Source: Pseudomonas mosselii (GTDB lineage: Bacteria; Pseudomonadota; Gammaproteobacteria; Pseudomonadales; Pseudomonadaceae). From it: 64,000 nt of DNA. The stretch is taken from NCBI RefSeq assembly GCF_019823065.1, contig NZ_CP081966.1, positions 3,565,501-3,629,500 on the forward strand, written 5' to 3'. Each line of letters begins with the position of its first letter. Positions within the stretch are counted from its first letter, which is position 1. Below the pieces are notes generated by a model. The model saw only the letters and a list, made by a program, of their open reading frames with translations, was not told the DNA's origin and ran no database searches. Both the position numbers and the translations under genes were made by a program. Shown here in pieces: positions 29,505-38,490 of this stretch.

Positions 29505-31412
29505 TTACAACACCGCCGTGCGCGCCGTCCCGCTGCGCGCCTTGGCCATCGCCGCCAGGCGCACCGCGACGTTGGCCGCGCCATAGCCGGCGTAACCGCC
29601 CTTGCGCTGCAGGACCTCGAAGAAAAAGCGCCCTTCGAACGGCTCGGTGTACACATGGAACAGCTCGCCGCCCTGGGCATCGCGGTCGTACAGCACGTTG
29701 TAGTACGCCAGCTCGCTGAGGAACTCGTCATCGAACTCGAAGCGCGCCGCCAGGTCGTCGTAGTAGTTCAGCGGGATCTCCAGCAACGGCACGCCGGCCT
29801 CCTTGGCCCGGGCCACCTCAGCGAAGATGTCCTCGCAGTCAAAGGCGACATGGTGCACGCCCGAGCCGCGATAGCTGTCCAGGGCATGGGCGATGGCGGT
29901 GTTGCGGTTCTCCGAGATGTTCAACGGCAGCCGCAGGCTGGCGCAGTGACTGCGCAGGGCACGGCTCTTGACCAGGCCATAGGGGTCAGGCAGTACCACC
30001 TCGTCGTCGGCGGTGAAATCGAACACGCTCTTGTAGAACAGCACCCAGCTGTCCAGCGCCTCGGCCGGCAGCGCCAGGGCCATGTGGTCGATGCGCTTGA
30101 GCCCGCCGCTGGCCCGGGCGTTCTGATCCAGGTGGAAATCGATGTCGTAAAGGCTCGGGCCGTCGGCGTCCGGTTCCACCAGGTACAGCAGGCTGCCGTC
30201 GGGCGCGCGCACCGCCGGGATCTCGCGCTCGTTGGGGCCGACCAGGCCACGGAACGGCTGGCCACGGTAGGCGGTGGCGCGCCGCAGCGCGGCCTGGCCG
30301 TCATTCACCCGCAGCGCCGTGGCGCACAACGACGGACCATGGGCCTCGAAAAAGTTGTGGGCGAACGAGTAAGGTTCGGCGTTGAGCACGATGTTGATAT
30401 CGCCCTGGCGCAGCAGGCGTACCGCCTTGCTGCGATGTTCGCCGGCCTCGGCGAAGCCCAGGCGTTTGAGCCACCCACCCAGGCGCGCGCCGACCGCCTC
30501 GTCGACGGCAAACTCGATGAACTCCACGCCGTCGTAACGGCTTGCGCCAGGCGGCGCGAACAGCACGCCAGGCTCGACGGCGCGTGCCTCACGCTCCAGC
30601 TCAACGCGGGTCTTTTCTTCGAGGTACAGCAGCGAGCGCAAGCCGTCGGCGGCGTTCTGCCGGGTCGGTGCCGCACGGAAACCGTCGTTGAAGACCTCCA
30701 GCGACAGCGGACCGCGGTAGCCGGTGGCCAGGATCGGCGCGAGAAAACCCGCCAAGTCCATCTCGCCCTGCCCCGGGAAGCAACGGAAATGCCGGCTCCA
30801 CTCCAGCACGTCCATTGCCAGGATCGGCGCGTCGGCCATTTGCACGAAGAAGATCTTCTCGCCGGGGATATCGCGAATGCCGTTGGGATCGCCCTTGATC
30901 GACAGGGTATGGAAGCTGTCGAGGATCACCCCCAGCGCCGGGTGGTCGGCCTGGCGCACCAGGTTCCATACCTGCTGCCAGGTGTTGACGTGGCGGCCCC
31001 AGGCCAGGGCCTCGTAGCCGATGCGCAGGCCGCGGGCGCCGGCATGCTCGGCGAGCAGGCGCAGGTCGTCCACCAGCAGTTGTTCGTCGCCCAGCGCGTC
31101 AGGCTGGACGTTGCTGCACACCAGCACCAGGTCGGTGCCCAGCTCCTGCATCAGGTCGAACTTGCGCTCGGCGCGGTCGAGGTTCTTGTGCAGACGGTCA
31201 CGAGGACAGCCCTCGAAGTCGCGAAACGGCTGGAACAAGGTGATCGCCAACCCCAGGTCCGTGCACAGCTGGCGGATCTCGCGGGGGCTGCCGGCGTAGT
31301 ACAGCAGGTCGTTCTCGAAGATCTCGACGCCGTCGAACCCTGCGGCGGCGATGGCTTCAAGTTTTTCCGGCAAAGTGCCGCTCAAGGAAACGGTGGCGAT
31401 CGAACGGTGCAT
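29505..31412 (-). CDS. quiC: 3-dehydroshikimate dehydratase with C-terminal HPPD-like domain
   Basis: Converts 3-dehydroshikimate to protocatechuate, feeding the beta-ketoadipate pathway. The 635 residues match the bacterial fused QuiC type. An N-terminal TIM-barrel (about 1-275) carries the metal ligands Glu134 (GYEALAWGR), Asp165 (ILDSFH), Gln191 (VQMADAP) and Glu239 (SLEVFND). A C-terminal vicinal-oxygen-chelate region (about 290-620) resembles 4-hydroxyphenylpyruvate dioxygenase, with RIDHMALAL, GVHHVAFDC and EGRFFFEVLQR. Divergent from the MHS symporter gene across a 409-bp region with a palindrome, and followed by the tetR-type gene. Identification is strong. Confidence 0.95.
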   Translation of the reverse strand: MHRSIATVSLSGTLPEKLEAIAAAGFDGVEIFENDLLYYAGSPREIRQLCTDLGLAITLFQPFRDFEGCPRDRLHKNLDRAERKFDLMQELGTDLVLVCSNVQPDALGDEQLLVDDLRLLAEHAGARGLRIGYEALAWGRHVNTWQQVWNLVRQADHPALGVILDSFHTLSIKGDPNGIRDIPGEKIFFVQMADAPILAMDVLEWSRHFRCFPGQGEMDLAGFLAPILATGYRGPLSLEVFNDGFRAAPTRQNAADGLRSLLYLEEKTRVELEREARAVEPGVLFAPPGASRYDGVEFIEFAVDEAVGARLGGWLKRLGFAEAGEHRSKAVRLLRQGDINIVLNAEPYSFAHNFFEAHGPSLCATALRVNDGQAALRRATAYRGQPFRGLVGPNEREIPAVRAPDGSLLYLVEPDADGPSLYDIDFHLDQNARASGGLKRIDHMALALPAEALDSWVLFYKSVFDFTADDEVVLPDPYGLVKSRALRSHCASLRLPLNISENRNTAIAHALDSYRGSGVHHVAFDCEDIFAEVARAKEAGVPLLEIPLNYYDDLAARFEFDDEFLSELAYYNVLYDRDAQGGELFHVYTEPFEGRFFFEVLQRKGGYAGYGAANVAVRLAAMAKARSGTARTAVL

Positions 31413-31519
31413 GGCGGGTGTTCCTTGTTATTGAGAGAGGCGGCTGGTCAGGCCCTGGCACGATCGATTATTCGCAGGTAAAGTCGCCCCGGCAATGAGC
31501 TTTGTACGAAACAGTTAGT

Positions 31520-31542
31520 TTTTGTTCGATTACCGAACAAAA
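31520..31542. promoter_or_regulatory. 23-bp palindromic operator between quiC and the symporter gene
   Basis: TTTTGTTCG and CGAACAAAA form a perfect 9-bp inverted repeat with a 5-nt centre (ATTAC). A related half, TTTGTACGAA, lies just upstream (31501-31510). The length fits TetR-type operators. The GTTCG/CGAAC core also resembles sites of IclR-type aromatic regulators. The nearest candidate is the TetR gene at 28737-29399. Confidence 0.6.
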
Positions 31543-31702
31543 CCCGTTCCGGCGAATTGATTCACCCACCCCCGTGAACAACCATGAACACCAGTCGCAG
31601 GCCCGTCGGCCCTTCTCGCTGCCACGCCGGTCGTTCGGCGGGCCCTGCGCTGCAACGCCCAACGTCACCACATAATAAGTTCAAGAAAACGGGTACCGAC
31701 CT

Positions 31703-31786
31703 ATGCACACCTTGCTCGCCCTGCGATCCACGCCGCCGCGTTCGTCTTCTCCCTACAGCCCCGTTGCCGTGCCCTGCGCGCGCTGA
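31703..31786 (+). CDS. Possible 27-residue leader peptide ahead of the MHS symporter gene
   Basis: A short frame beginning MHTLLALRSTPPRSSSP lies in the 5' leader and ends 35 bp before the symporter start, after an AT-rich stretch with an ataataag motif at 31672. No good ribosome site is visible, and the Ser/Pro/Arg content fits no known attenuator. It may be non-coding. Confidence 0.2.
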   Translation: MHTLLALRSTPPRSSSPYSPVAVPCAR

Positions 31787-31821
31787 CCATACGGCCCCCT
31801 GACAAGAACAACGGAGACAAC

Positions 31822-33195
31822 ATGGCCCGCTCAAGCTCCCAAGCCAAGAAAGCCACCGCCAGCGGATGGATCGGCTCTGCCCTCGAGTACTACGATTTCT
31901 TTATCTACGCCCAGGCCGCGGCGCTGATCTTCCCGCAGATCTTCTTCCCCTCCAGCGACCCGAAGATGGCCATCATCGCCTCACTGGCCACCTACGGCGT
32001 GGGTTACCTGGCGCGCCCGATAGGCGCCTGCGTGCTCGGCCACTGGGGCGACACCCGCGGACGCAAGAACGTGCTGCTGCTGTGCATGTTCCTGATGGGC
32101 CTGTCGACCATGGCCGTGGGCCTGCTGCCCACCTACCACGACATCGGCCTGCTGGCCCCGGCGCTGCTGGTGCTGCTGCGCCTGGTCCAGGGCTTCGCCG
32201 TGGCCGGCGAGATCTCCGGGGCCAGCTCGATGATCATGGAGCACGCGCCGTTCGGCCGCCGCGGCTACTACGCCAGCTACACCCTGCAAGGCGTGCAGGC
32301 CGGCCAGGTGATGGCGGCGGCGGTGTTCCTGCCGCTGGCCTACTTCATGCCCAGCGAGGCCTTCAACGAGTGGGGCTGGCGCATCCCGTTCCTGATGAGC
32401 GCAGTGGTGCTGATTGCCGGCTTCATCATCCGCAAGGAGGTGCACGAGACCCCGGCCTTCGTCCAGGAGGAGAAACAGGACAAGGTCGCCAAGTCGCCGA
32501 TCGGCGAAGCCTTCCGCCACAGCTGGAAGCACATGGTGCTGGTGATGTTCATGGCGCTGATGAACGTGATTCCGGTGGTTGCCACCATCTTCGGCGCGGC
32601 TTACGCGGTGCAGCCGGCCTACGGCATCGGTTTCGACAAGAGCGTGTACCTGTGGATCCCGGTGGTGGGCAATATCGTCGCGGTGCTGGTGATCCCCTTC
32701 GTCGGCAACCTGTCCGACCGCATCGGCCGCCGCCCGACCATGATCGCCGGCTGCCTGGGCTCGGGCCTGCTGGCCTTCGTCTACCTGTACGCGATCAGCA
32801 TCCAGAATGTGCCGCTGGCCTTCGCCGCCTCGATCCTCATGTGGGGCATGGTCTACCAGGGCTACAACGCGGTGTTCCCAAGCTTCTACCCGGAGCTGTT
32901 CCACACCCGCTACCGCGTCTCGGCCATGGCCATCGCGCAGAACATCGGCACCATGATCACCGCCATGCTGCCGGCGCTGTTCGCCGCCGTGGCGCCTCCG
33001 GGCTCGGAGCATATCTGGCTGGTGGTCGGCGGCCTGGCGTTCCTGGTCACCTGCGTATGCGCATTCGCCGCCTACCTGGCGCCGGAGACCCATCGCCTGG
33101 CCATGGAAGACCTGGGCAACCCGCAGGCACGGCCAATGGAGCGGGAGGCTTATGAAGCCAGTCGCAAAGGCAGCCTGAAAGCGTTCGGTCATTGA
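31822..33195 (+). CDS. MHS-family MFS symporter (shikimate/aromatic acid type)
   Basis: Inner-membrane proton symporter of 457 residues with 12 helices. Family marks: SGWIGSALEYYDFFIYAQAAALIFPQIFF at the N-terminus, GHWGDTRGRKNVLLLCMFLMG in the TM2-3 loop, LRLVQGFAVAGEISGASSMIMEHAP in TM4, and GNLSDRIGRRPTMIAG in the TM8-9 loop. This is the metabolite:H+ symporter group of ShiA, KgtP and ProP. Opposite quiC and near an OprD porin gene, shikimate or quinate is the likely substrate. That comes from context, not from substrate residues. Start preceded by GGAGA. Confidence 0.9.
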   Translation: MARSSSQAKKATASGWIGSALEYYDFFIYAQAAALIFPQIFFPSSDPKMAIIASLATYGVGYLARPIGACVLGHWGDTRGRKNVLLLCMFLMGLSTMAVGLLPTYHDIGLLAPALLVLLRLVQGFAVAGEISGASSMIMEHAPFGRRGYYASYTLQGVQAGQVMAAAVFLPLAYFMPSEAFNEWGWRIPFLMSAVVLIAGFIIRKEVHETPAFVQEEKQDKVAKSPIGEAFRHSWKHMVLVMFMALMNVIPVVATIFGAAYAVQPAYGIGFDKSVYLWIPVVGNIVAVLVIPFVGNLSDRIGRRPTMIAGCLGSGLLAFVYLYAISIQNVPLAFAASILMWGMVYQGYNAVFPSFYPELFHTRYRVSAMAIAQNIGTMITAMLPALFAAVAPPGSEHIWLVVGGLAFLVTCVCAFAAYLAPETHRLAMEDLGNPQARPMEREAYEASRKGSLKAFGH

Positions 33196-33232
33196 GGCCA
33201 ACGCCCCAAGACTTTCGGTTTAAGCCCGCGGC

Positions 33233-33260
33233 AAAAAAAAGACGCCTCGTTCGAGGCGTC
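33233..33260 (-). terminator. Intrinsic terminator of the OprD-type porin gene
   Basis: GACGCCTCG/CGAGGCGTC (9-bp perfect stem, 2-nt loop, 33241-33260) followed on the minus strand by eight T. It lies 59 nt after the porin stop. There is no T-run on the plus strand, so it serves the porin gene; the convergent symporter transcript may use the same stem inefficiently. Confidence 0.85.
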
Positions 33261-33319
33261 AATACATTCACCTGTAACCAAAGGAGCACAGGGGCTTCTC
33301 AAGGTGAATAGGGGGTTGA

Positions 33320-34663
33320 TCAGAGAATCGACAGCGGGTACTCGACGATCACCCGCACCTCGTCCAGGTCCGACTCAAAGGCCGTGGCCCGGGTGGTGGC
33401 CTGGCGCACGCGCAGCGACAGGTCCTTGGCCGCGCCGGTCTGCACCACGTACTTGACCTCGATGTCACGCTCCCAGCGCTTCTGGTCGGTAAGCGGATCG
33501 CCGTTGTCGTCGCGGCGCATGTAGTAGGCGTTGGCGTTGCTGTAGTCGGCGTCGCTGCCCCGGCCGTAGCGGGTCATGAACGACAACCCCGGCACGCCGT
33601 AGGCGGCCATGTTCAGGTCGTAGCGCAGCATCCACGAGCGCTCCTTCGGCGAGTTGAAGTCGCTGTACTGGATGGAGTTGTCGAGGAAGATCGAGTCGGA
33701 CTGGCGCAGGTAGTCGAAATCGTCATCGCCGTTGTTGCGCTGGTGGGTCAGCGCCACGGTGTGGGCGCCGTAGCGTACGCCGAACCTGGCGCTCCAGATG
33801 TCGTTGTCGAACTGCCCCAGGCGCTGACGCCCTTCGTCCTTGGCGTTGTAGAAATTGAACCCGCCGATCAGCGCCAGTTCGTCCGACAACGGCCAGGTCA
33901 CGCTGGTGCCGGCGTAGTACTGGTTCCACACATCCTTCAGGCGGCTGCCGAACAGGCTCACGCTGACGTTTTCATTGATCGCGTAGTCGCCACCGCCATA
34001 GGCGATCCATGGCGAATCCACCGGGCCGCCGTAGAAGGTCACGAAGTTCTCGCGCAGGTCGCTGGACACCGGCTGGCTCATGGCGTGCAGGCGCCCGGCC
34101 TGCAGCGTCAGGCCTTGCAGGCTGGTGTTCTCCAGGGTCACCCCGCGAAAGCTTTCCGGCAGCAGCCGTGAGTCACCGGCCGCCACCACCGGGTTGACCG
34201 GGAACACATCGCCCACCCGCAGCACGGTGTCGAACAGGCGCACCTTGGCCGCGCCGCCGACCTTGCTGTATTCGTCGCGGGCCTGGCCATCACGGTCCAC
34301 CGGCAGCACGTCGAACGAGCTGCGCCCGCCGTTGCGCCCGCCACCGGTGTCGAGCTTGAGACCGAGCATGGCGAAGGCATCCACGCCGACGCCCACCGTG
34401 CCCTGGGTGAAGCCGGATTCGAAGCGAGTGATGATGGCGTGGGCCCAGGCTTCGGAGTAACCGTTGTCACTGGCCTTGCCAGGGTTGTAGGTAGGGGCGT
34501 AACCGTCGCGATGGTCACGATTGAAGTAGTAATTGCGGTTGAGCACGCTCAGCCGGCTGCCCTCGATGAACCCTGCCTGCTGCGCTTGCGCGGCCGAGGC
34601 CACCGGGCCAAAGCCGGCCAGGGCCAGCAGGGCGGCCAGGGAAAGTGTTGGATTGCTTGTCAT
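33320..34663 (-). CDS. OprD-family outer membrane porin
   Basis: Outer-membrane substrate-specific porin of 447 residues. Signal peptide MTSNPTLSLAALLALAGFGPVASAAQA, then the OprD family start QAGFIEGSRLSVLNRNYYFNRD, SEAWAHAIITRFESGFTQGTVGVGVDAFAMLGLKLD, GDVFPVNPVVAAGDSRLLPESFRG, WMLRYDLNMAAYGVPGLSFMTRYGRG, and a terminal strand VRVIVEYPLSIL. The ATG at 34663 has AAGGAG 7 nt upstream; the open frame upstream lacks a signal. Members of this family take up carboxylates, aromatic acids or amino acids. Next to the quiC/symporter pair a quinate/shikimate role is plausible but unproven. Confidence 0.93.
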   Translation of the reverse strand: MTSNPTLSLAALLALAGFGPVASAAQAQQAGFIEGSRLSVLNRNYYFNRDHRDGYAPTYNPGKASDNGYSEAWAHAIITRFESGFTQGTVGVGVDAFAMLGLKLDTGGGRNGGRSSFDVLPVDRDGQARDEYSKVGGAAKVRLFDTVLRVGDVFPVNPVVAAGDSRLLPESFRGVTLENTSLQGLTLQAGRLHAMSQPVSSDLRENFVTFYGGPVDSPWIAYGGGDYAINENVSVSLFGSRLKDVWNQYYAGTSVTWPLSDELALIGGFNFYNAKDEGRQRLGQFDNDIWSARFGVRYGAHTVALTHQRNNGDDDFDYLRQSDSIFLDNSIQYSDFNSPKERSWMLRYDLNMAAYGVPGLSFMTRYGRGSDADYSNANAYYMRRDDNGDPLTDQKRWERDIEVKYVVQTGAAKDLSLRVRQATTRATAFESDLDEVRVIVEYPLSIL

Positions 34664-34943
34664 CCGTTGCTCCTTCGATTGCGGCTGTTCTTGTTCTCGG
34701 GCCTTGGCGCTGGAGCGTCCCTGGTCTGGCCAGGTGCATGCGCGCCCAGCCCCGTTGGCCAAGCCTGATGCTCGCCGCCGGCGGATAACGGGAAGGTGAT
34801 GGGAGGATTACAATCGTGTCATTCACGGCCGCGGGATCGGCATCCCCCGGCCACCTTTCATATCTGTAACCCGGGCGTCATGCCGCTGTCGGCTGCCCGT
34901 CGCTAGCGTGGACTGCGAAACGAACCTTTCGGAGACACGCACC

Positions 34944-35267
34944 ATGCTACGACCGACCCTGATCGCCGCCCTGCTGGCGCTTTCCCTTTCGGCCCAGGCT
35001 ACGGGTTTTTCCAGGCAAGACAGCGAGCAGTTGATTGAGGACCACCAGCAGGCCGTGGCGGCCTACGCGGCGCAACGCGCCAAGCCGATGCCGGAGATCG
35101 TCGACTATCGCTATGGCATGAAGCTCGACGTCGCCCGCCTCGTGCGCCAGTCGGGCGACCCGCGCACCTGCGAGGTGGTGCCTCGGCTGATGACCTTCGA
35201 GGACAGCCAGGGCACCCTGCGCACCGTGCGCTACTCGGTGCAGTCGCAATGCATCAACAACAAGTAG
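34944..35267 (+). CDS. DUF2790 family small periplasmic protein
   Basis: Secreted protein of 107 residues. Signal MLRPTLIAALLALSLSAQA, then a polar helix and the family core IVDYRYGMKLDVARLVRQSGDPRTCEVVPRLMTFEDSQGTLRTVRYSVQSQC. The two cysteines of the C-terminal half probably form a disulphide. DUF2790 proteins are common in Pseudomonas and have no settled function. GGAG lies at 34931-34934. It ends 1 bp before the convergent diguanylate cyclase gene. Confidence 0.85.
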   Translation: MLRPTLIAALLALSLSAQATGFSRQDSEQLIEDHQQAVAAYAAQRAKPMPEIVDYRYGMKLDVARLVRQSGDPRTCEVVPRLMTFEDSQGTLRTVRYSVQSQCINNK

Positions 35268-35268
35268 C

Positions 35269-36423
35269 TCAGCCGCGCAGCCCGTCCACCAGCTGCAGGC
35301 TGTTGCGCCCGCCGCGCTTGGAGGCGTACAGCAGCACATCGCCCTGCTCGATCAGGGCCGCCAGGCTGGCCGGTGGCCGGTCGAACAGGTTGGCGCCGAT
35401 GCTCAGGGTCACCGCCTCCGGGGTGCGGAACGACTGTTCGGCCGTGGCCTGGAACTGCCGACGCAAGGCATCGGCCAACTGCTCGATGGCCTGGCGCGAG
35501 GCATCGCCCAGCAGGATGACGAACTCGTCGCCCCCCAGGCGCGCTGCGATCGACCGCTCTGGGAGCAATGCCCGGATCATCTCGCTCAAGGCCACCAGCA
35601 GGCGGTCGCCGGCGGCGTGCCCGTGCAGGTCGTTGACCAACTTGAAGTGGTCGATGTCGATCAGCAGCAAGGCGCCCGGACGTTGCGCCGAGACCTCCTT
35701 GAGCAGGTTCGCCGCCCGTACCTCCAGGGCGCGACGGTTGTACAGCGCGGTCAACGGATCACGCGCGGCCAGGCGCTCGATGCGCTCTTCGCGGCGGTAG
35801 CGCACGGTGCCGGTCATCGACAGGGCGATCAGCATGATCGCCATGGCGCCCTCCAGCAGCGACGCCTGGATGATCTGCCCACGGAACGCCGTGAGGTCGA
35901 TCAGTGTCCCTGGCAGCAGCGCCGGCAAGGTTTTGGCCAGGTAGAACAGGCCGTGCAGCAGCAGGATGTAGCGCAACTGGACCGCCCCCACGCTGAGGGA
36001 CTTGCCGTGCGGGCGCAGCAACGCGCTGGCGTACAGGGTAAAGCCGGCGACCAGCAGCGAGTTGAGCACCAGGAAAGTCTTCGACCACAGCGGCCATTGC
36101 GGCAGCAGCAGCAGGCTCGCCCAAAGCAGCGGCGCCAGGTAGCAGGCCCGCGACAGGCGCGTCTCGGTGAAGCGCGAAACACCCAGCAAAAACAACCAGT
36201 GGGCGGCGACCAGCATGCCATTGGCGAACCAGATGCCGATGAACAGATAGCCGCTGCCGCGCAGCAATGCAAGCGAGGAGCCGACGCTGATGGTGGCGAA
36301 GCTGGCGCTCCAGCACAGCAAGGAAGACTCACGTACGCTGATCCACTCCACCGCCAGGTACAAGGCGGCGACTGCGGCCAGGGCGATGGAGAGGGTCAGC
36401 AGGGTGCAAGCGTCGAACGCCAT
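35269..36423 (-). CDS. Membrane-bound diguanylate cyclase (GGDEF)
   Basis: Makes cyclic di-GMP from GTP. The 384 residues have seven or eight N-terminal membrane helices (about 8-205) and a GGDEF domain (about 220-380) with DPLTALYNRRAL, LLLIDIDHFKLVNDLHGHAAGD and an intact active-site GGDEF at 297-301. The usual RxxD inhibitory site just before GGDEF is absent (P-E-R-S instead), so product inhibition through that site is not expected. There is no EAL domain. Convergent with the DUF2790 gene. The sensed signal is unknown. Confidence 0.92.
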   Translation of the reverse strand: MAFDACTLLTLSIALAAVAALYLAVEWISVRESSLLCWSASFATISVGSSLALLRGSGYLFIGIWFANGMLVAAHWLFLLGVSRFTETRLSRACYLAPLLWASLLLLPQWPLWSKTFLVLNSLLVAGFTLYASALLRPHGKSLSVGAVQLRYILLLHGLFYLAKTLPALLPGTLIDLTAFRGQIIQASLLEGAMAIMLIALSMTGTVRYRREERIERLAARDPLTALYNRRALEVRAANLLKEVSAQRPGALLLIDIDHFKLVNDLHGHAAGDRLLVALSEMIRALLPERSIAARLGGDEFVILLGDASRQAIEQLADALRRQFQATAEQSFRTPEAVTLSIGANLFDRPPASLAALIEQGDVLLYASKRGGRNSLQLVDGLRG

Positions 36424-36543
36424 GGGTGGGTGTGGCCTGTGAATTACCGTTCAGAGCGCTGATTGTATGCGTTCGAAGGCTTTTGCACAGGCACATTTGA
36501 TATCCAAATGATGGCATTCTGACGAGCAACCCATTCGCTCGCG

Positions 36544-37431
36544 TTATTGCTCGGAAAGAAAGCTCACCAGTTGCCGCCCATGGGAGCTCAGCGTCTCCCA
36601 ACCACGCAAGCAAATGCGCAGTTCCAGGGTCGCCCAGCGCTCCTCCAGAGCCACCCGGCGCACCGCCAGTTCCTGCTCGGCGCGCACCGCGGCGGTCTCG
36701 GGCATCAGGGCGATGCCGGCGTGCTGGGCCACCAGTTGGGCGATGGCTTCGAAGCTGGGGGCACGCACCCGTACCTTCAGCGGCATGGCCAGGTTCATCG
36801 CCAGCTCCTCGACGAAACGCTGCATGGCGCGCTCGGCCGGCAGGCAGACGAAAGCAAACCCCAGCGCATCCGCCAGTCGCAGCTGGCCGCGCCCGGCCAA
36901 CGGGTGATCGACCGGCACCAGCAACACCAGGCGTTCGGTGCGAAACGGCAGCGACACCAGGCCGTCATTGACCAGGTTGCCGTCGTACACGCCGATCTCG
37001 CACTCCCCGGCCAGCACCACGCGCAGCACATCGATGCTCTTGTGCTCGACCAGTTGCAGGTCCACCTCCGGGTAGTCTGCCAGGAACGGCCCGAGCACCG
37101 CCGGCAGCAAGGTGCTGTTGGTCACCGTGGAGGCCGCCAGGTGCAGGGTGATGCGCCGCTGGCCGGCAAGTTCGTTGAGGGTGTCGTGCAGCTTCTGCGC
37201 CTCGCCCAACACGCCGCGCGCCGACTCCAGCACCAGGCGCCCGGCAGGCGTCAGCTGCATGCCGTCGGCCTTGCGCAGGAACAGGGTCAAGCCACAGCGC
37301 GCCTCGAACAGGCGCAGCCGGGTGCTGGCGGCCGATACCGCCACCGGGAAGGTCGCCGCCGCCTTGCTCAGGCTGCCGGTCGCGGCAATGGCCGCGAGCA
37401 GGCGCAGGTCCGCGAGGTCGAAGTGCATCAA
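36544..37431 (-). CDS. LysR family transcriptional regulator
   Basis: Regulator of 295 residues: N-terminal winged HTH (about 5-65; DLADLRLLAAIAATGSLSKAAATFPVAVSAASTRLRLFEARCG) and a periplasmic-binding-like effector domain (about 90-290). Divergent from the EamA transporter gene with 102 bp between starts, so it probably regulates that exporter. Start at 37431 or the adjacent Met at 37428. Confidence 0.9.
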   Translation of the reverse strand: MMHFDLADLRLLAAIAATGSLSKAAATFPVAVSAASTRLRLFEARCGLTLFLRKADGMQLTPAGRLVLESARGVLGEAQKLHDTLNELAGQRRITLHLAASTVTNSTLLPAVLGPFLADYPEVDLQLVEHKSIDVLRVVLAGECEIGVYDGNLVNDGLVSLPFRTERLVLLVPVDHPLAGRGQLRLADALGFAFVCLPAERAMQRFVEELAMNLAMPLKVRVRAPSFEAIAQLVAQHAGIALMPETAAVRAEQELAVRRVALEERWATLELRICLRGWETLSSHGRQLVSFLSEQ

Positions 37432-37533
37432 GGCTTCTCCAAATCAGAACGCCATGTTCGAAAAAAAGCGATTCTAGCCTGCCTGTGTTCTGCGCAGAAT
37501 AAGCCACGCCCCCTTAGCCGTCACGGACCTGTC

Positions 37534-38490
37534 ATGACCCGCCTGCCCGCCCCGCTCCACCGCGCCCTCGCCAACGGCAGCCTGTATGCCGTGCTCGCGG
37601 CCCTGGGTTTCAGCTTCAAGGCCATCTTCGTCAAGCTCGCCTATGCCGCAGGCCCGGTGGACGCCATCAGCCTGCTGGCGCTGCGCATGGCCTTGTCGCT
37701 GCCGCTGTTCGCCTGGCTGGTGTGGGCCAGTCGTGGCCAGGGCGGTGCGCCGCTGAGCGCCGGCGATGGCCTGCGGGTTGCCCTGCTTGGCCTGTTCGGC
37801 TACTACCTGGCCAGCCTGTTCGACTTCTATGGGTTGCAGTTCATCAGCGCCGGCCTGGAGCGCCTGATCCTGTTCACCTACCCGACCCTGGTGCTGGTGA
37901 TCCAGGCCGTCGTCCAACGCGAACGCCCCACCCTGCGCACGCTGGCGGCCATGGGCCTGTGCTACCTGGGGCTGGGCATCGCCTTCGTGCATGACATCGC
38001 CAGCGCGGGCACCGGCAACCAGGTGCTGGTCGGCTCGCTGTGGGTGTTCGCCAGTGCGGTGACCTATGCCCTGTACTATTCCGGCACCGGGATGATGCTC
38101 AAGCGCATGAACTCGATGCGCCTGGCCGGCCTGTGCGGCAGCGCCTCGTCGCTGATGGTGCTGGCCCATTACCTGCTGGTGGCGGATGTCGCGCCGTTGC
38201 TGCAACTGCCCAGCGCGGTGTGGCTCAACGCGGCGCTGATGGCGTTGTTCTCCACGGTGCTGCCGATCTACTGGGTGGCCCTGGCGATCCAGCGCATGGG
38301 GCCCACGCACACGGCCGCGGTGGGCAACCTGGGGCCGGTGCTGACCATGCTGGCCTCGTGGCTGATCCTCAGCGAGGCGGTTTCGCTGTACCAGGTGGCC
38401 GGGCTGGTGCTGGTGCTGTTCGGCGTGTCGCGGCTCAAGCCTGCGAAGAAACCCGAGGCCCAGGCCGCAGCCCCTGCACGGTCCGTGTAG
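37534..38490 (+). CDS. EamA/DMT family membrane transporter
   Basis: Inner-membrane protein of 318 residues with ten predicted helices in two EamA repeats (about 15-150 and 165-300), e.g. FSFKAIFVKLAYAAGPVDAISLLALRMALSLPLF and NLGPVLTMLASWLILSEAVSLYQVAGLVLVLFGV. Such proteins export metabolites or amino acids; the substrate cannot be told. Divergent from a LysR gene, forming a regulator-exporter pair of the kind often seen with DMT exporters. Confidence 0.9.
   Translation: MTRLPAPLHRALANGSLYAVLAALGFSFKAIFVKLAYAAGPVDAISLLALRMALSLPLFAWLVWASRGQGGAPLSAGDGLRVALLGLFGYYLASLFDFYGLQFISAGLERLILFTYPTLVLVIQAVVQRERPTLRTLAAMGLCYLGLGIAFVHDIASAGTGNQVLVGSLWVFASAVTYALYYSGTGMMLKRMNSMRLAGLCGSASSLMVLAHYLLVADVAPLLQLPSAVWLNAALMALFSTVLPIYWVALAIQRMGPTHTAAVGNLGPVLTMLASWLILSEAVSLYQVAGLVLVLFGVSRLKPAKKPEAQAAAPARSV

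Larger units (their letters stand above)
31413..31821. other. 409-bp divergent control region between quiC and the MHS symporter gene
   Basis: Carries a 23-bp palindrome (31520-31542), an AT-rich tract around 31495-31560 likely to hold promoters for both directions, and a short open frame at 31703-31786. The other open frames here have no recognisable product. Confidence 0.6.
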
